Assembly (NCBI RefSeq): GCF_050389805.1
Contig: NZ_CP130945.1
Coordinates: 1,488,001 to 1,552,000 of the forward strand
DNA from: Bacillus_BD sp050389805
Lineage (GTDB): Bacteria; Bacillota; Bacilli; Bacillales; Cytobacillaceae
Reading direction: 5' to 3'
DNA length: 64,000 nt
The notes under the pieces are model-generated. The model was given only the letters and a program-made list of their open reading frames with translations, did no database searches and was not told the origin of the DNA. The position numbers and the translations under genes are program-made. Shown here piece by piece: positions 51,962-61,197 of this stretch. Position 1 is the stretch's first letter, and every line of letters begins with the position of its first letter.

Positions 51962-52588
51962 ATGAAACCAATTAAAAATATCTATTGTGTCGGTAGAAAT
52001 TACGTTTCACATGCAAAGGAATTAAATAATGCAGTACCAACATCTCCATTCTTATTTTCGAAACCAACCCATGCCTTAGTTGAGGCAAATGGACAAGAGG
52101 TCGTTTTACCAGGGGATCAAGGGCCCGTGCATTTTGAAACCGAGCTTGTTCTTCATATTGGAAAAGATTATAAAGAAGGAATGAACGTTGATGAACTTGT
52201 TGATAAAATGGCGTTAGGAATTGACTTTACATTAAGAGATGTACAAAGCGAATTAAAAGAAAAACGTTATCCATGGTTACTAGCAAAAGGTTTTCCGAAT
52301 TCAGCACTCCTTACGAAATTTATTGAATTCCCAGGAGAAGCCGCTTGTAAAAGGAAGAATTTCTCCTTGTTCAAAAATGGGGAGCAAGTTCAAAATGGCA
52401 ATATCACGAATTTACTGTTTGATCTGCAAACTATCATCGATTTCTCAGCTAAGCATTTTGGGTTAGGGGAAGGGGACATTATTTTTACCGGAACCCCTGA
52501 AGGAGTCGGTCCTGTTCAAGATGGGGACAGCCTTACCCTACACTGGGGAAGCGAAACCCTCGGGCAAAGTATTATAAGACTAGTTTAA
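51962..52588 (+). CDS. Fumarylacetoacetate hydrolase (FAH) family protein
   Basis: 208 residues. IYCVGRNYVSHAKEL, metal site HFETELVLHIGKD, ALGIDFTLRDVQSELK, FTGTPEGVGPVQDGD are FAH-fold hallmarks. Members are acylpyruvases or oxaloacetate tautomerase/decarboxylases. GAGG lies before the ATG. Followed by a repeat hairpin. Confidence 0.92.
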   Translation: MKPIKNIYCVGRNYVSHAKELNNAVPTSPFLFSKPTHALVEANGQEVVLPGDQGPVHFETELVLHIGKDYKEGMNVDELVDKMALGIDFTLRDVQSELKEKRYPWLLAKGFPNSALLTKFIEFPGEAACKRKNFSLFKNGEQVQNGNITNLLFDLQTIIDFSAKHFGLGEGDIIFTGTPEGVGPVQDGDSLTLHWGSETLGQSIIRLV

Positions 52589-52596
52589 GAAAAGGG

Positions 52597-52633
52597 CGAC
52601 AGATAACCTCTTGTTACTAGAAAATGTCTGTCG
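52597..52633. repeat. Variant copy of the dispersed hairpin repeat
   Basis: CGACAGA and TCTGTCG outer arms around a loop unlike the others; position just after a gene end suggests terminator use. Confidence 0.45.
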
Positions 52634-52767
52634 TCTTTCATGGTGAAGGACACAAATATCTCTATTAAAATTAGATTTAATAGATTACCATTTAGATAAT
52701 AATATTAAATAATAGAGAATGAAGAAAATTCAAGTGAAACCATTCGTAAGAATTCAGAGGTGATGGA

Positions 52768-53472
52768 ATGATTGAGTCAATTTTACTATTTGTTTTGTTA
52801 TTACTAACTGCGCTTGCTCGTTATCTTGTATATGGTGCGTTTGAGCCAGTGATGTTCTCAATGATTTTTCTATTTCCGGTTGCAGCTTTGGTCATTTTCC
52901 TCATTAGTAAAAAGCTTGCTGATAAAGAGCGTGCTTATAAGCCGAAAGATATAGAAGCATGGTCATTTTATAATGCTCAAAAATCGCTAATGATTCGAAA
53001 ACCGCTTTTTAAAGGGAACGAGAGAAGAGGCTATGTGAAACGGTATTTTCCACAGAAATGGCAGTATGCCTTAGGAGATATTTTGGGCTATAACTGGTAC
53101 TTGTCCCTAAGAATCCAAATAGACCAAGATCTATATGATGTTCGCTGGTACCGGGAAAAATGGTTTGATCAGCAGGATCATTGGTGGATTTATAAAAATG
53201 GAACCCCCATTGGCTTCGCACAAACGATGATAAATTTAAAAAACACAGCTAAATTTAAAGAAGCCATAACATATGTTATAGATGATCAAACCTATCTCTC
53301 TTCTGCTACGTCAATTTCATCTATCATATCCTTATCTCAAGATGATGATGAAGTGGGTACGTTAAAACGCAACCATATGTTGAGCAATGTACAAGTATTG
53401 GATGTGGTAGAGAACCGTCCAGAATGTCTTGTTCCTCTAATTGTTCATTCGTATTATTATAAAAATAAATAA
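52768..53472 (+). CDS. Hypothetical protein with two N-terminal membrane segments
   Basis: 234 residues. Two transmembrane segments (about 4-20 and 28-50), then a soluble domain with YNWYLSLRIQID, WWIYKNGTPIGFAQT and ITYVIDDQTYLSSA, a beta-rich pattern faintly like tubby-C-type domains (weak). GAGGTGATGG precedes the ATG. Next gene 38 bases downstream. Confidence 0.7.
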   Translation: MIESILLFVLLLLTALARYLVYGAFEPVMFSMIFLFPVAALVIFLISKKLADKERAYKPKDIEAWSFYNAQKSLMIRKPLFKGNERRGYVKRYFPQKWQYALGDILGYNWYLSLRIQIDQDLYDVRWYREKWFDQQDHWWIYKNGTPIGFAQTMINLKNTAKFKEAITYVIDDQTYLSSATSISSIISLSQDDDEVGTLKRNHMLSNVQVLDVVENRPECLVPLIVHSYYYKNK

Positions 53473-53510
53473 TCGGATTTTAGATTTATATAAAAAAGGG
53501 GAAGGTCCGT

Positions 53511-53768
53511 ATGATTGTAAATTTTCTTTTTCATCCGGTATTTGCTTTACTGCTTTTTGTAACTGGAATATGGATGGGAAGCATGGTGGATCCGTTATTT
53601 GGATTAATCACCATTTTAGGCGGGATGTTACTAGGCGCATCATCAATATTTGAGAATGGTAGAGACATGGATAAAAAGATTAAAATTTTATTTATTGCTT
53701 CTTTTATTTTCCTACTTAGTTTAATGTCTATAGCTTATATGACAATAACGGTATTTTTCCTTCGATAA
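53511..53768 (+). CDS. Hypothetical small membrane protein
   Basis: 85 residues with three hydrophobic segments (about 5-22, 28-45, 60-82). AAGGGGAAGG before the ATG. Probably co-transcribed with the gene before it. Family not recognised. Confidence 0.65.
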   Translation: MIVNFLFHPVFALLLFVTGIWMGSMVDPLFGLITILGGMLLGASSIFENGRDMDKKIKILFIASFIFLLSLMSIAYMTITVFFLR

Positions 53769-53821
53769 GAAGAGTGACATTGCATCTTCAAGAATCTGGT
53801 AGGTTCATGTCTTGTTTTATT

Positions 53822-54186
53822 TCATTGTATTCTTTTGTCACTTAATCGAGTACCTATACTTCCTATAATGGAGAGTATTAAATAAATTAGAAAGAGAATA
53901 CTATCATCATATGTGACGATTTCAAAAAAAGGAGGTAAGATAATGAGCGTAATGATGGGCATGACAAACCATTTTTCGGTTTTTTTTGTGCCGTAAATGG
54001 ACACTCCTAAAACAATAGCCGGATAAATAAAGAGGCCGAAGGTTAGACTTTCCCCATATAGGTTGTAAACACCACCTTGTACCAATCCTTGAATAAAGAA
54101 TGCAATAATCAGGATTCCGAACAATAGCTGTGCATAATAAGCAAATTTTAAATACGGATATTGGTATTCATTCTATTAGATTCCAT
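53822..54186 (-). pseudogene. Small membrane protein gene, probably frameshifted near its start
   Basis: The main frame (GVYNLYGESLTFGLFIYPAIV, GVSIYGTKKTEKWF) resembles DUF2651/YbeF-type small membrane proteins. Coding-like sequence NEYQYPYLKFAYYAQLLFG continues upstream of any start codon. The only ATG with a ribosome site (54186, AGGGG upstream, MESNRMN) is in another frame, so a one-base shift near 54160 is likely. A TTG at 54124 would be the alternative start but has no ribosome site. Confidence 0.5.
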
Positions 54187-54593
54187 TTTGACAATCCCCT
54201 AATTAAAATGTGTTTTATATAGTTTATTCCTAGCTTTGAAAACCTAACTATTTCTTAAAACTCCACATACTCATTTTATTCGCTACTTTGTTCATATTTT
54301 ACATAAATCATGGCGTGTTGTAGATGCCGTCTATTTTTGAAAAAATCTAAAAAAACAACATAAACCTTTTTAAACTTCAGCTTTCTTTTGACGTTTTAAA
54401 CTGATGGTAATGTTAGGGATTCCTGGCTAGTCTTTATCATGACTGGGTTATTACACCTGTTTTTAAATTTTATTCTCTCTTAAACTTAGCAAAATGATCG
54501 CTTTAAAATCATTTACGCGTGATAGGATTGACGAATGATTTTGTTTCATGAAATGGAGTCATTTGCATTTTAATATTTTAAGAGTTTCATTGA

Positions 54594-54630
54594 GGGTGAC
54601 AGGAACCCTCCAGAAAATGGTAACTACTTT
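54594..54630. repeat. Half copy of the dispersed hairpin repeat
   Basis: GGGTGACAGGAACCCTCCAG followed by AAAATGG: 5' arm and core only. The rest of 54187-54660 shows nothing recognisable. Confidence 0.4.
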
Positions 54631-54664
54631 TTTTCTTTTTTTCTGAATTTTACCTTGTCCTATT

Positions 54665-54730
54665 ATGAATATGTATGTTAGTATGAACATGTTCATAAAA
54701 TGAATGTGTTCTTAAAATGAACATGTTCAT
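54665..54730. promoter_or_regulatory. Tandem 17-bp operator repeats before the BCCT operon
   Basis: ATGAACATGTTCAT at 54683 and 54717 and ATGAATGTGTTCTT at 54700: three palindromic units exactly 17 bases apart, plus a degenerate fourth at 54665. They run into the promoter (TTCTTA about 54709, TATAAA 54733). The TetR protein at 56319 is the likely binder (inference). Confidence 0.7.
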
Positions 54731-54768
54731 GTTATAAATCTATGATTTGGGGAGGAATGTAAAGTTCG

Positions 54769-56301
54769 ATGAATGATTCAAAACTAGAAAAGTCAATATT
54801 TTGGCCGTCAATCTTATTTATTATTTTGGTTACAGGTTTACTCGTTATTTTTAAGGACTCTGCAGGTCCCGTTCTTTCGGGGATGTTGACGTCGATCACG
54901 TTTAAACTAGACTGGGCATTTGAGTTTCTAACCATTGGTTTGTTTATACTATTAATATGGTTAATGTTTGGCCGATTTGGTCAAGTCAAGCTAGGTGGAT
55001 TAAATGATCGACCTGAATTTTCCAAGCTCAGTTGGGGAGGCATGTTATTTACAACAAGTATGGGTACCAGTATTATGTTCTGGTCCATTGTTGAACCGCT
55101 ATATTACTATGTGGGACCGCCGTTTGGAATCGAAGGTAAAACGGCAGAGGCTGCAGAATATGCGGTAACTTACGGATTATTCCATTGGGGGCTTTCTGCA
55201 TGGGCACTTTATGCTTTGCCATCTGTTGTCATGGCCTATAGCTTTTATGTGCTAAAAAACCCTTCATTGAAAATCAGTTCTGCCTGTCGAGGTGTGCTTG
55301 GAAAACATGCAGATGGCTTTGTAGGAAAAGTCATCGATATTTTAGTCATTTGGAGTATGATTGGAGGACTAGGAACTTCTCTTGGTCTGGGTGTACCGAT
55401 GATTTCTGCTATTATCGGAGATCTTTTTGGCATCGAATCCTCTTTAGGATTAAATATTGCAATCATTATATTATGGACGATTATCTTTACTTCGAGTTCA
55501 TACCTAGGTTTATATAAAGGAATTCGTAGATTAAGTGATATTAATGTCTATTTAGCTTTTGGTCTGGCTCTATTTGTGATTATTGTTGGACCTACCTTAT
55601 TTATCTTATCTTATTTTACCAATAGCTTTGGGTTAATGCTTGATCAATTCTTTAAAATGAGTCTTTACACAGATCCTATTAATCAAGGCGGATTTCCGCA
55701 AGCTTGGACCGTTTTTTATTGGGCTTGGTTTGCTGCTACGGCTCCGTTTGCAGGGATTTTTATTGCTCGAATTTCAAAAGGACGTACGATTCGCGAACTT
55801 GTTTTCCATGTCCTTCTTTGGGGATCTGTAGGTAGTTGGCTCTATTTTGCCGTTTTTGGTGGATATGCCATGGATCTTGAACTAACAGGAAAAGTCATGT
55901 TAACGGAAATTCAAGCGACAATGGGAGATCCTTCAGTAATCGTTGCTGTTCTTAATTCACTTCCACTGTCAACACTTGTTTCGATCTTCTTCGTCATTCT
56001 CGGGTTTATCTTCTTGTCCACATCCCTTGACTCGGCAAGTTTAGTGATTGCAAGTGTAGCAACAAAAGAACTTGATGGGGAAGCACAACCCGCACGCTGG
56101 CATCGCTTGCTATGGGGGATCGTTTTATCTGCCCTTGCGATTAGTCTTACGATGACAGGTGGACTGGATGTTGTTCAAACTTCATCTGTGTTGGTAAGTG
56201 TTCCAGTATTACTGATGTACATTTTAATGGCTATGTCTTTAATCAAATGGTTGAAGAAAAATGAAAAAATTCATATTTATGTTAATAAAAAAAGTGAGTA
56301 A
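54769..56301 (+). CDS. BCCT-family transporter (betaine/carnitine/choline)
   Basis: 510 residues, twelve transmembrane segments. The family motif is GTSIMFWSIVEPLYYYVGPP and the substrate-binding Trp segment TVFYWAWFAATAPFAGIFIARISKGRTIRE. Imports quaternary ammonium or similar compounds. Short N-terminus and lack of a long C-tail suggest a catabolic rather than osmoregulatory carrier (inference). GGGGAGG lies 12 bases before the ATG. Leads an operon with a TetR regulator and a hydrolase. Confidence 0.93.
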   Translation: MNDSKLEKSIFWPSILFIILVTGLLVIFKDSAGPVLSGMLTSITFKLDWAFEFLTIGLFILLIWLMFGRFGQVKLGGLNDRPEFSKLSWGGMLFTTSMGTSIMFWSIVEPLYYYVGPPFGIEGKTAEAAEYAVTYGLFHWGLSAWALYALPSVVMAYSFYVLKNPSLKISSACRGVLGKHADGFVGKVIDILVIWSMIGGLGTSLGLGVPMISAIIGDLFGIESSLGLNIAIIILWTIIFTSSSYLGLYKGIRRLSDINVYLAFGLALFVIIVGPTLFILSYFTNSFGLMLDQFFKMSLYTDPINQGGFPQAWTVFYWAWFAATAPFAGIFIARISKGRTIRELVFHVLLWGSVGSWLYFAVFGGYAMDLELTGKVMLTEIQATMGDPSVIVAVLNSLPLSTLVSIFFVILGFIFLSTSLDSASLVIASVATKELDGEAQPARWHRLLWGIVLSALAISLTMTGGLDVVQTSSVLVSVPVLLMYILMAMSLIKWLKKNEKIHIYVNKKSE

Positions 56302-56318
56302 ATGGAGGACGTAAAAAA

Positions 56319-57014
56319 TTGGCTAAAGAGAGAAAAGGGCTTCAACGTGCACGTATGTGGAAATACTTTCTTGATGCAGCAACGGAAATTATTGAAGAAG
56401 AAGGAATTGAACATATGACGATTCGGAAGATTGCTGATCGAGCAGGGTTTACTGCATCGACTGTGTACAATTATTTTAAGGATCTTTCTCACTTGAAGTT
56501 TTTCACAGCTATGCGGTTTACGTCAGATTATGTTAAAGAACTTCCGGACTATTTAAAGTTAGGCAATAATACGGTTGAAAGATGGTTGTATTCATGGGAA
56601 TGCTTTTGTAAGCATTCCTTTGAAAGACCTGAGATGTATTCGGTTATTTTCATGGACAATCTGGGATCTTCTCCACAAGCGTTATTTGATAATTATTACG
56701 CGATCCATCAACATGATTTGACCGGTCTACCAGAGGACCTTCAATCCATCTTAATGGAATATGATTTTTCTAAACGTAGTGCGATTTACATTCAAGCTGC
56801 TGTTGAAGAAGGATTTTTGAAAGAAGAAGATGTACAAATGATTGCCGACACCACCTTGATGATTTGGAAAGGCATGATGAATACGTATATGAACAAACGT
56901 CGAGGGTATTCGAAAGAAGAGGCGATCAAACGAACACTAGAGTTAGTCACCAATTGTGTCATGAATGTCGTAGAGCCGGAAAGACGGAATGAAATTAACT
57001 TTGATCGTTTTTAG
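56319..57014 (+). CDS. TetR/AcrR-family regulator
   Basis: 231 residues. N-terminal HTH: GIEHMTIRKIADRAGFTASTVYNYFKDLSHL (about 30-60, split here by recognition helix ASTVYNYF). The helical ligand domain follows. TTG start with GGAGG upstream. Lies between transporter and hydrolase, so autoregulation through the 17-bp repeats at 54665 is probable. Confidence 0.92.
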   Translation: MAKERKGLQRARMWKYFLDAATEIIEEEGIEHMTIRKIADRAGFTASTVYNYFKDLSHLKFFTAMRFTSDYVKELPDYLKLGNNTVERWLYSWECFCKHSFERPEMYSVIFMDNLGSSPQALFDNYYAIHQHDLTGLPEDLQSILMEYDFSKRSAIYIQAAVEEGFLKEEDVQMIADTTLMIWKGMMNTYMNKRRGYSKEEAIKRTLELVTNCVMNVVEPERRNEINFDRF

Positions 57015-57030
57015 GAAAGGATGGTAAGGT

Positions 57031-59085
57031 TTGGTTTTTAATATAAAAGATTCAGGAAGACGGAGAATCAAAACCGATTTTCCGCGTGAAGTGAAAAAGA
57101 TTGAACATGTATGGATTCCAATGTCAGATGGTGCAAAACTATCTGCTTGTATTTGGCTTCCGGTCGATGCAGAGGAAAATCCTGTACCCGCAATTTTAGA
57201 GTATTTGCCTTATCGAAAAAATGATTTTACTGCGATTCGTGATTCTGTGCGTCATCCTTATTTTGCCGGTCACGGATATGCGGGGATTCGTGTGGATATT
57301 CGCGGGGCTGGGGATTCAGATGGAATTTTGTTAGATGAGTATTTAAAACAAGAGCAGGATGATGCACTAGATGTATTAAGTTGGCTAGCGGAGCAACCTT
57401 GGTGTACAGGTGCTATTGGCATGATCGGAAAATCATGGGGTGGCTTTAACGGATTACAAGTTGCAGCCAGAAACCATCCAGCACTCAAGACCATTATCAC
57501 GCTTTGTTCCACAGATGATCGTTATGCCGATGATGTGCATTACCGTGGTGGAAACATCCTCGCTTCCGATATGGTGTGGTGGGCATCAACAATGTTCGCT
57601 TACAATGCAAGACCGCAGGATCCGGCAGTTGTAGGGGAGCGTTGGAAGGAGAATTGGCTGGACCGTTTAGAAAACACACCACCATTTGTAGAAGAATGGG
57701 TTCGTCATCAGCGTCGTGATGATTATTGGAAACATGGTTCCATTTGTGAAAATTATGATGATATCCAAATCCCTGTTTTTGCGGTAAGTGGTTGGCAAGA
57801 TGGTTATACGGATTCTGTTTTTCGTCTGTTAGAACATTTACCAAAAGAAAGTAAAGGTTTGATTGGTCCATGGGCACATGAATATCCAGAAGTAGCTACT
57901 CCTGAACCAGCCATCGGATTTTTACAAGAAGCGTTGCGTTGGTATGATCAATGGTTAAAAGGAATTGATACAGGAATCATGGACGAGCCTAAGTTGATTT
58001 CCTATATTCAAAATAGTGAAAAGCCTGCTGTCAGTTATGATGAACGACCAGGAAAATGGGTAGGCGATCCTTCATGGCCATCCCCATATGTAAAGTCACA
58101 GAACTGGTGGTTACAAGACGGGCAATTACAAACTGATCCTCCAGAGACAGGGGAAGAGGTCCTTATTCCTAGCGTACAAGAACATGGCTTTTATTCTGGT
58201 GTATTCTGTCCATTCGGACAGCCAGGGGACTTGCCTGCAGATCAACGATTGGAAAATGGGAAAGCTGTCGTCTTTACATCAAAGCCATTAAAAGAAAAGA
58301 TTGAACTACTGGGTCACCCTGTATTTCATGCTGAACTTTCAGCCAATCAAGAAGATGCGCTTATTGCCGTACGATTAATGGATAAAGCGCCAACAGGGGA
58401 GTCTACGTTAATTAGCTGGGGAATGCTCAATTTAACTCATCGAAATTCCCATGAGCATCCTGAAAAATTAGTGCCAGGGAAGAAATATCAAATCCAAGTG
58501 AAATTAGATTCGCTTGGGCAGGAAATTCCAGAAGGACATCGTTTGGAAGTGGCGCTTTCACCAACCTATTGGCCTGCGGCATGGCCTTCACCAAAATCGG
58601 TTGATTTGACCATTAGTATGGGAGAACATACATTTATGGAGCTGCCTGTGCGGACTCCGCAAGCTGAAGATGAAAAGTGTGGGAAGTTTGAAATTCCAGA
58701 AACTGCACAAGTTATGGAGCGAGAAATCATTCGTAAAGAAGAAAGAACGCGTGAAGTCATTCATAATCCCATTACTGGCGTTTGGACGCTCGCGGATTTC
58801 TCAGATGAAGGGGAACGTCGCTTGCCTTCAAATGGGATTCAATACGGAAGTAAAAATAAAAATACATGGACCATTAAAGAAAATGATCCATTATCTGCAC
58901 GGACCAAATCCGAATGGGAATTAACTTTAGCTCGAGAGGATTGGTCAGTACGACTTGAAACCGATAGCGAAATGTGGAGTGATGAAACCAAGTTCTACTT
59001 AGTCAACACACTAACCGCCTATGAGGGTGAGAAGAAAGTCTTTCACAAAACATGGAAAGCTGATATTGATCGAGATCATGTATAA
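57031..59085 (+). CDS. CocE/NonD-family alpha/beta hydrolase (X-Pro dipeptidyl-peptidase S15 fold)
   Basis: 684 residues, TTG start. The alpha/beta hydrolase domain has nucleophile Ser in IGKSWGGFNG, acid in SGWQDGYTD and His in GPWAHEYP. The C-terminal jelly-roll (about 400-560) has GHPVFHAELSANQEDALIAVRLMD and SPTYWPAAWPSP, as in CocE and PepX. Members cleave esters or X-Pro peptides. Together with a BCCT carrier this suggests uptake and hydrolysis of an ester or amide of a betaine-like compound (inference). No signal peptide. Confidence 0.88.
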   Translation: MVFNIKDSGRRRIKTDFPREVKKIEHVWIPMSDGAKLSACIWLPVDAEENPVPAILEYLPYRKNDFTAIRDSVRHPYFAGHGYAGIRVDIRGAGDSDGILLDEYLKQEQDDALDVLSWLAEQPWCTGAIGMIGKSWGGFNGLQVAARNHPALKTIITLCSTDDRYADDVHYRGGNILASDMVWWASTMFAYNARPQDPAVVGERWKENWLDRLENTPPFVEEWVRHQRRDDYWKHGSICENYDDIQIPVFAVSGWQDGYTDSVFRLLEHLPKESKGLIGPWAHEYPEVATPEPAIGFLQEALRWYDQWLKGIDTGIMDEPKLISYIQNSEKPAVSYDERPGKWVGDPSWPSPYVKSQNWWLQDGQLQTDPPETGEEVLIPSVQEHGFYSGVFCPFGQPGDLPADQRLENGKAVVFTSKPLKEKIELLGHPVFHAELSANQEDALIAVRLMDKAPTGESTLISWGMLNLTHRNSHEHPEKLVPGKKYQIQVKLDSLGQEIPEGHRLEVALSPTYWPAAWPSPKSVDLTISMGEHTFMELPVRTPQAEDEKCGKFEIPETAQVMEREIIRKEERTREVIHNPITGVWTLADFSDEGERRLPSNGIQYGSKNKNTWTIKENDPLSARTKSEWELTLAREDWSVRLETDSEMWSDETKFYLVNTLTAYEGEKKVFHKTWKADIDRDHV

Positions 59086-59094
59086 ATGAAAAGA

Positions 59095-59143
59095 GGGTGA
59101 CAGGCACCTTCCAGTTTCTGGAAGAAGTCTGTCACCCCTTTTT
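59095..59143 (+). terminator. Full copy of the dispersed hairpin repeat as operon terminator
   Basis: GGGTGACAG..CTTCCA-gtttc-TGGAAG..CTGTCACCC then CTTTTT. Overlaps the end of the convergent acyltransferase gene. Confidence 0.85.
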
Positions 59144-60106
59144 AAATTCAATCAACGGTTGTGTGAGAGTTTTAATGAGATTACTCGCTAAGAAGGCTGT
59201 TAATAAGAAGGAGGCAAGGATGAGTAAAGAGAATTGCCATGGTTCATTTAACGCATTGACCCATTCGCTATTTCTAAAATATTGAATGAAAAATCCATGT
59301 AGGAGATAGATGTATATTGATCTTGTACCCCACTTTGTGAAAAATACATTCTTTTTAGGTACAAGCGCTAGGAATCCGACCGTTGCTACTAAAGTCAAAC
59401 TATAAACCGCCAAACGAATCATTCCAGCCTTCAAACCTTCTTGATCTAGCACTTCATATGGCTTTGAACCAAAGAGCCATTTATATTCAATTTCTGGTAA
59501 CAAGTAGATAATGATGAAGAAACTAATGAAAAATAAAAGTGACAGAAATTGGACCTTATGAGTTCGAAGCTTCACGAAATGTTCTTTCTTAAAATAAAAG
59601 CCCAAAAGAAACAAAGGGAAAAAGACAATGGTTCTTGATAAGCTTAAATAAGAATCAATGAAGTTTATATACCCGACTAAAATACCGAGAGCAAATGCTA
59701 AGAGCATACTCGTTTTCACGTTCCATTTTGTAAAGAGGAATAGTAATAAGTTCCATGAAAATAAACTTAATAAAAACCAAAGGGACCATTGGGGATTTAA
59801 TGGATCTAAACTCGCAACGTCTTTACCTTGTATAAAATAATAATAAAACGAGTAGATCCCTTGAAAAATGAGATAGGGACCAATCAATTTTTTGGTAATA
59901 TTCGTTAAATACCCTTTCCGGCGAAAACCTTTAGCAAAATATCCAGAAATCAGAATAAAGGCCGGCATGTGAAAGAGATAAATCGTAGTATATAGGGTAA
60001 AAATAAATTTACTGTCGTGAATATAGGATTGAATGAAATGACCCAATACGACTAGAAAAATTAGTAAAAACTTGGCGTTATCATAATAGGCATCTCTTGT
60101 TTTCAA
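59132..60106 (-). CDS. Membrane acyltransferase (OafA/YfiQ-type acyltransferase_3)
   Basis: 324 residues, ten transmembrane segments. DAYYDNAKFLLIFLVVLGHF (with the conserved His), FHMPAFILISGYFAKGF and SIYIYLLHGFFIQYF fit the acyltransferase_3 family that O-acylates surface sugars. TTG at 60106 follows AAAGGGTG at a good distance and gives the usual short N-terminus; ATG 60124 lies before that site. Confidence 0.87.
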   Translation of the reverse strand: MKTRDAYYDNAKFLLIFLVVLGHFIQSYIHDSKFIFTLYTTIYLFHMPAFILISGYFAKGFRRKGYLTNITKKLIGPYLIFQGIYSFYYYFIQGKDVASLDPLNPQWSLWFLLSLFSWNLLLFLFTKWNVKTSMLLAFALGILVGYINFIDSYLSLSRTIVFFPLFLLGFYFKKEHFVKLRTHKVQFLSLLFFISFFIIIYLLPEIEYKWLFGSKPYEVLDQEGLKAGMIRLAVYSLTLVATVGFLALVPKKNVFFTKWGTRSIYIYLLHGFFIQYFRNSEWVNALNEPWQFSLLILASFLLTAFLASNLIKTLTQPLIEFKKG

Positions 60107-60239
60107 GATTTTCACCCTTTCCATATGGACTCTGTAACATAATGAATGTCATCTTCATTTATAACTGGTCCCAAGTATTAAGGAAAGGGTTTTAACCGTT
60201 TTGTAATGAAATGTTAGTTAGATGTTAACTCATTGTAAA

Positions 60240-60282
60240 GAGCGCCAGGAGACTTGCGGTTTCTAGAAGGATGCTGGCGCTC
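60240..60282. repeat. Variant copy of the dispersed hairpin repeat
   Basis: GAGCGCCAG and CTGGCGCTC outer arms with the core GGTTTCTAGAAGG, a changed version of the standard core. Confidence 0.6.
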
Positions 60283-60286
60283 ATTC

Positions 60287-60432
60287 CTATATTGGTTCTG
60301 ATATTAAATCAGTTATGCGGTTGGCATTTTCTTTCACCATTTCAATAAGCCTGGCTAAATTAAAGACACCTAAGCCGTCTGTTGCCCGCAAGACCTTATG
60401 AAAGACGGAGATGTCGTTGAAATAGAAGTAAG
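60287..60432 (-). pseudogene. Coding remnant, C-terminal fragment
   Basis: About 46 codons without a start: YFNDISVFHKVLRATDGLGV then FNLARLIEMVKENANRITDL. Reads as genuine protein sequence. Family not recognised. The remainder of the gap to 60697 is empty. Confidence 0.4.
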
Positions 60433-60697
60433 TAAAAACCTAATGTAATTTTTTTAGTGCCAATAAGCTACTTCGATCATTGATGTATTTGTAAATCTTG
60501 ATGTGATATCAAAATCAGAAAGAAAACTCTAGTAAATAGAATTCATAGTCTATGGATTGATAAACATTTATATATTTTGGGCGGATGCATATGTAATATG
60601 ATCAGCGGATGGAAGTGCAGTAATTGGGCTGATAGGCAAGTTACCAAAACCAGCTATAAGTAATAAGTTACTTGTATAAGCCGAAGGGAGTGAGAAC

Positions 60698-61174
60698 ATG
60701 GGGAGACGAATAAAACATACTTCACGTGACGTTGAGGAGTTAGCGAGGCTCATGCTGGCGGAAGCGATCGGTGAAGGAGTCGAAGGGATGAACATGGTAG
60801 GAACAGTTGTGGCCAATCGGGTCGAGGCTGACTGTGCTCCTGACTTCAAAGGGTTGCGCAATATCAGACATGCGATTTATCAAACCATACCTGGAACTGA
60901 CATTCCCCACTTTGAGCCCGTCTTAAATGGATCATTATATACACAACGTCCCAAAGAAGCTGACCTCCAGAGGGCTAGGAATTTGTTGCATGGCGATAGA
61001 GAACCTCGGTCCAGAATGAATTTGTGGTTTTTTAACCCTAGTCCGGGGAAAAGGTACCGAGCTCCTTGTAGCCCCACGATGCCAAGATCACCCATGACAC
61101 AGTTCGATTTTGCACACAGGAATCATTGCTTTTATGTCGCTGTACCGGGCTACTGCCCAGAGTTTTATAGATAA
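60698..61174 (+). CDS. cwlJ: Cell wall hydrolase CwlJ (SleB-type)
   Basis: 158 residues: the Hydrolase_2/SleB catalytic fold without signal peptide. ARLMLAEAIGEG has the catalytic Glu; NMVGTVVANRV, AIYQTIPG, FEPVLNGSLY and HCFYVAVPGYCPEF follow. CwlJ sits in the spore coat and degrades cortex peptidoglycan on germination. GAAGGGAGTGA precedes the ATG. Operon with gerQ, as in other Bacilli. Confidence 0.93.
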   Translation: MGRRIKHTSRDVEELARLMLAEAIGEGVEGMNMVGTVVANRVEADCAPDFKGLRNIRHAIYQTIPGTDIPHFEPVLNGSLYTQRPKEADLQRARNLLHGDREPRSRMNLWFFNPSPGKRYRAPCSPTMPRSPMTQFDFAHRNHCFYVAVPGYCPEFYR

Positions 61175-61197
61175 ATGAAAAAGGAGTGGATCTACAC

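Noticed and set aside
54665..54730. CRISPR-like direct repeats
   Set aside because: The 17-base units are contiguous palindromes without spacers, at a promoter; operator array fits better.
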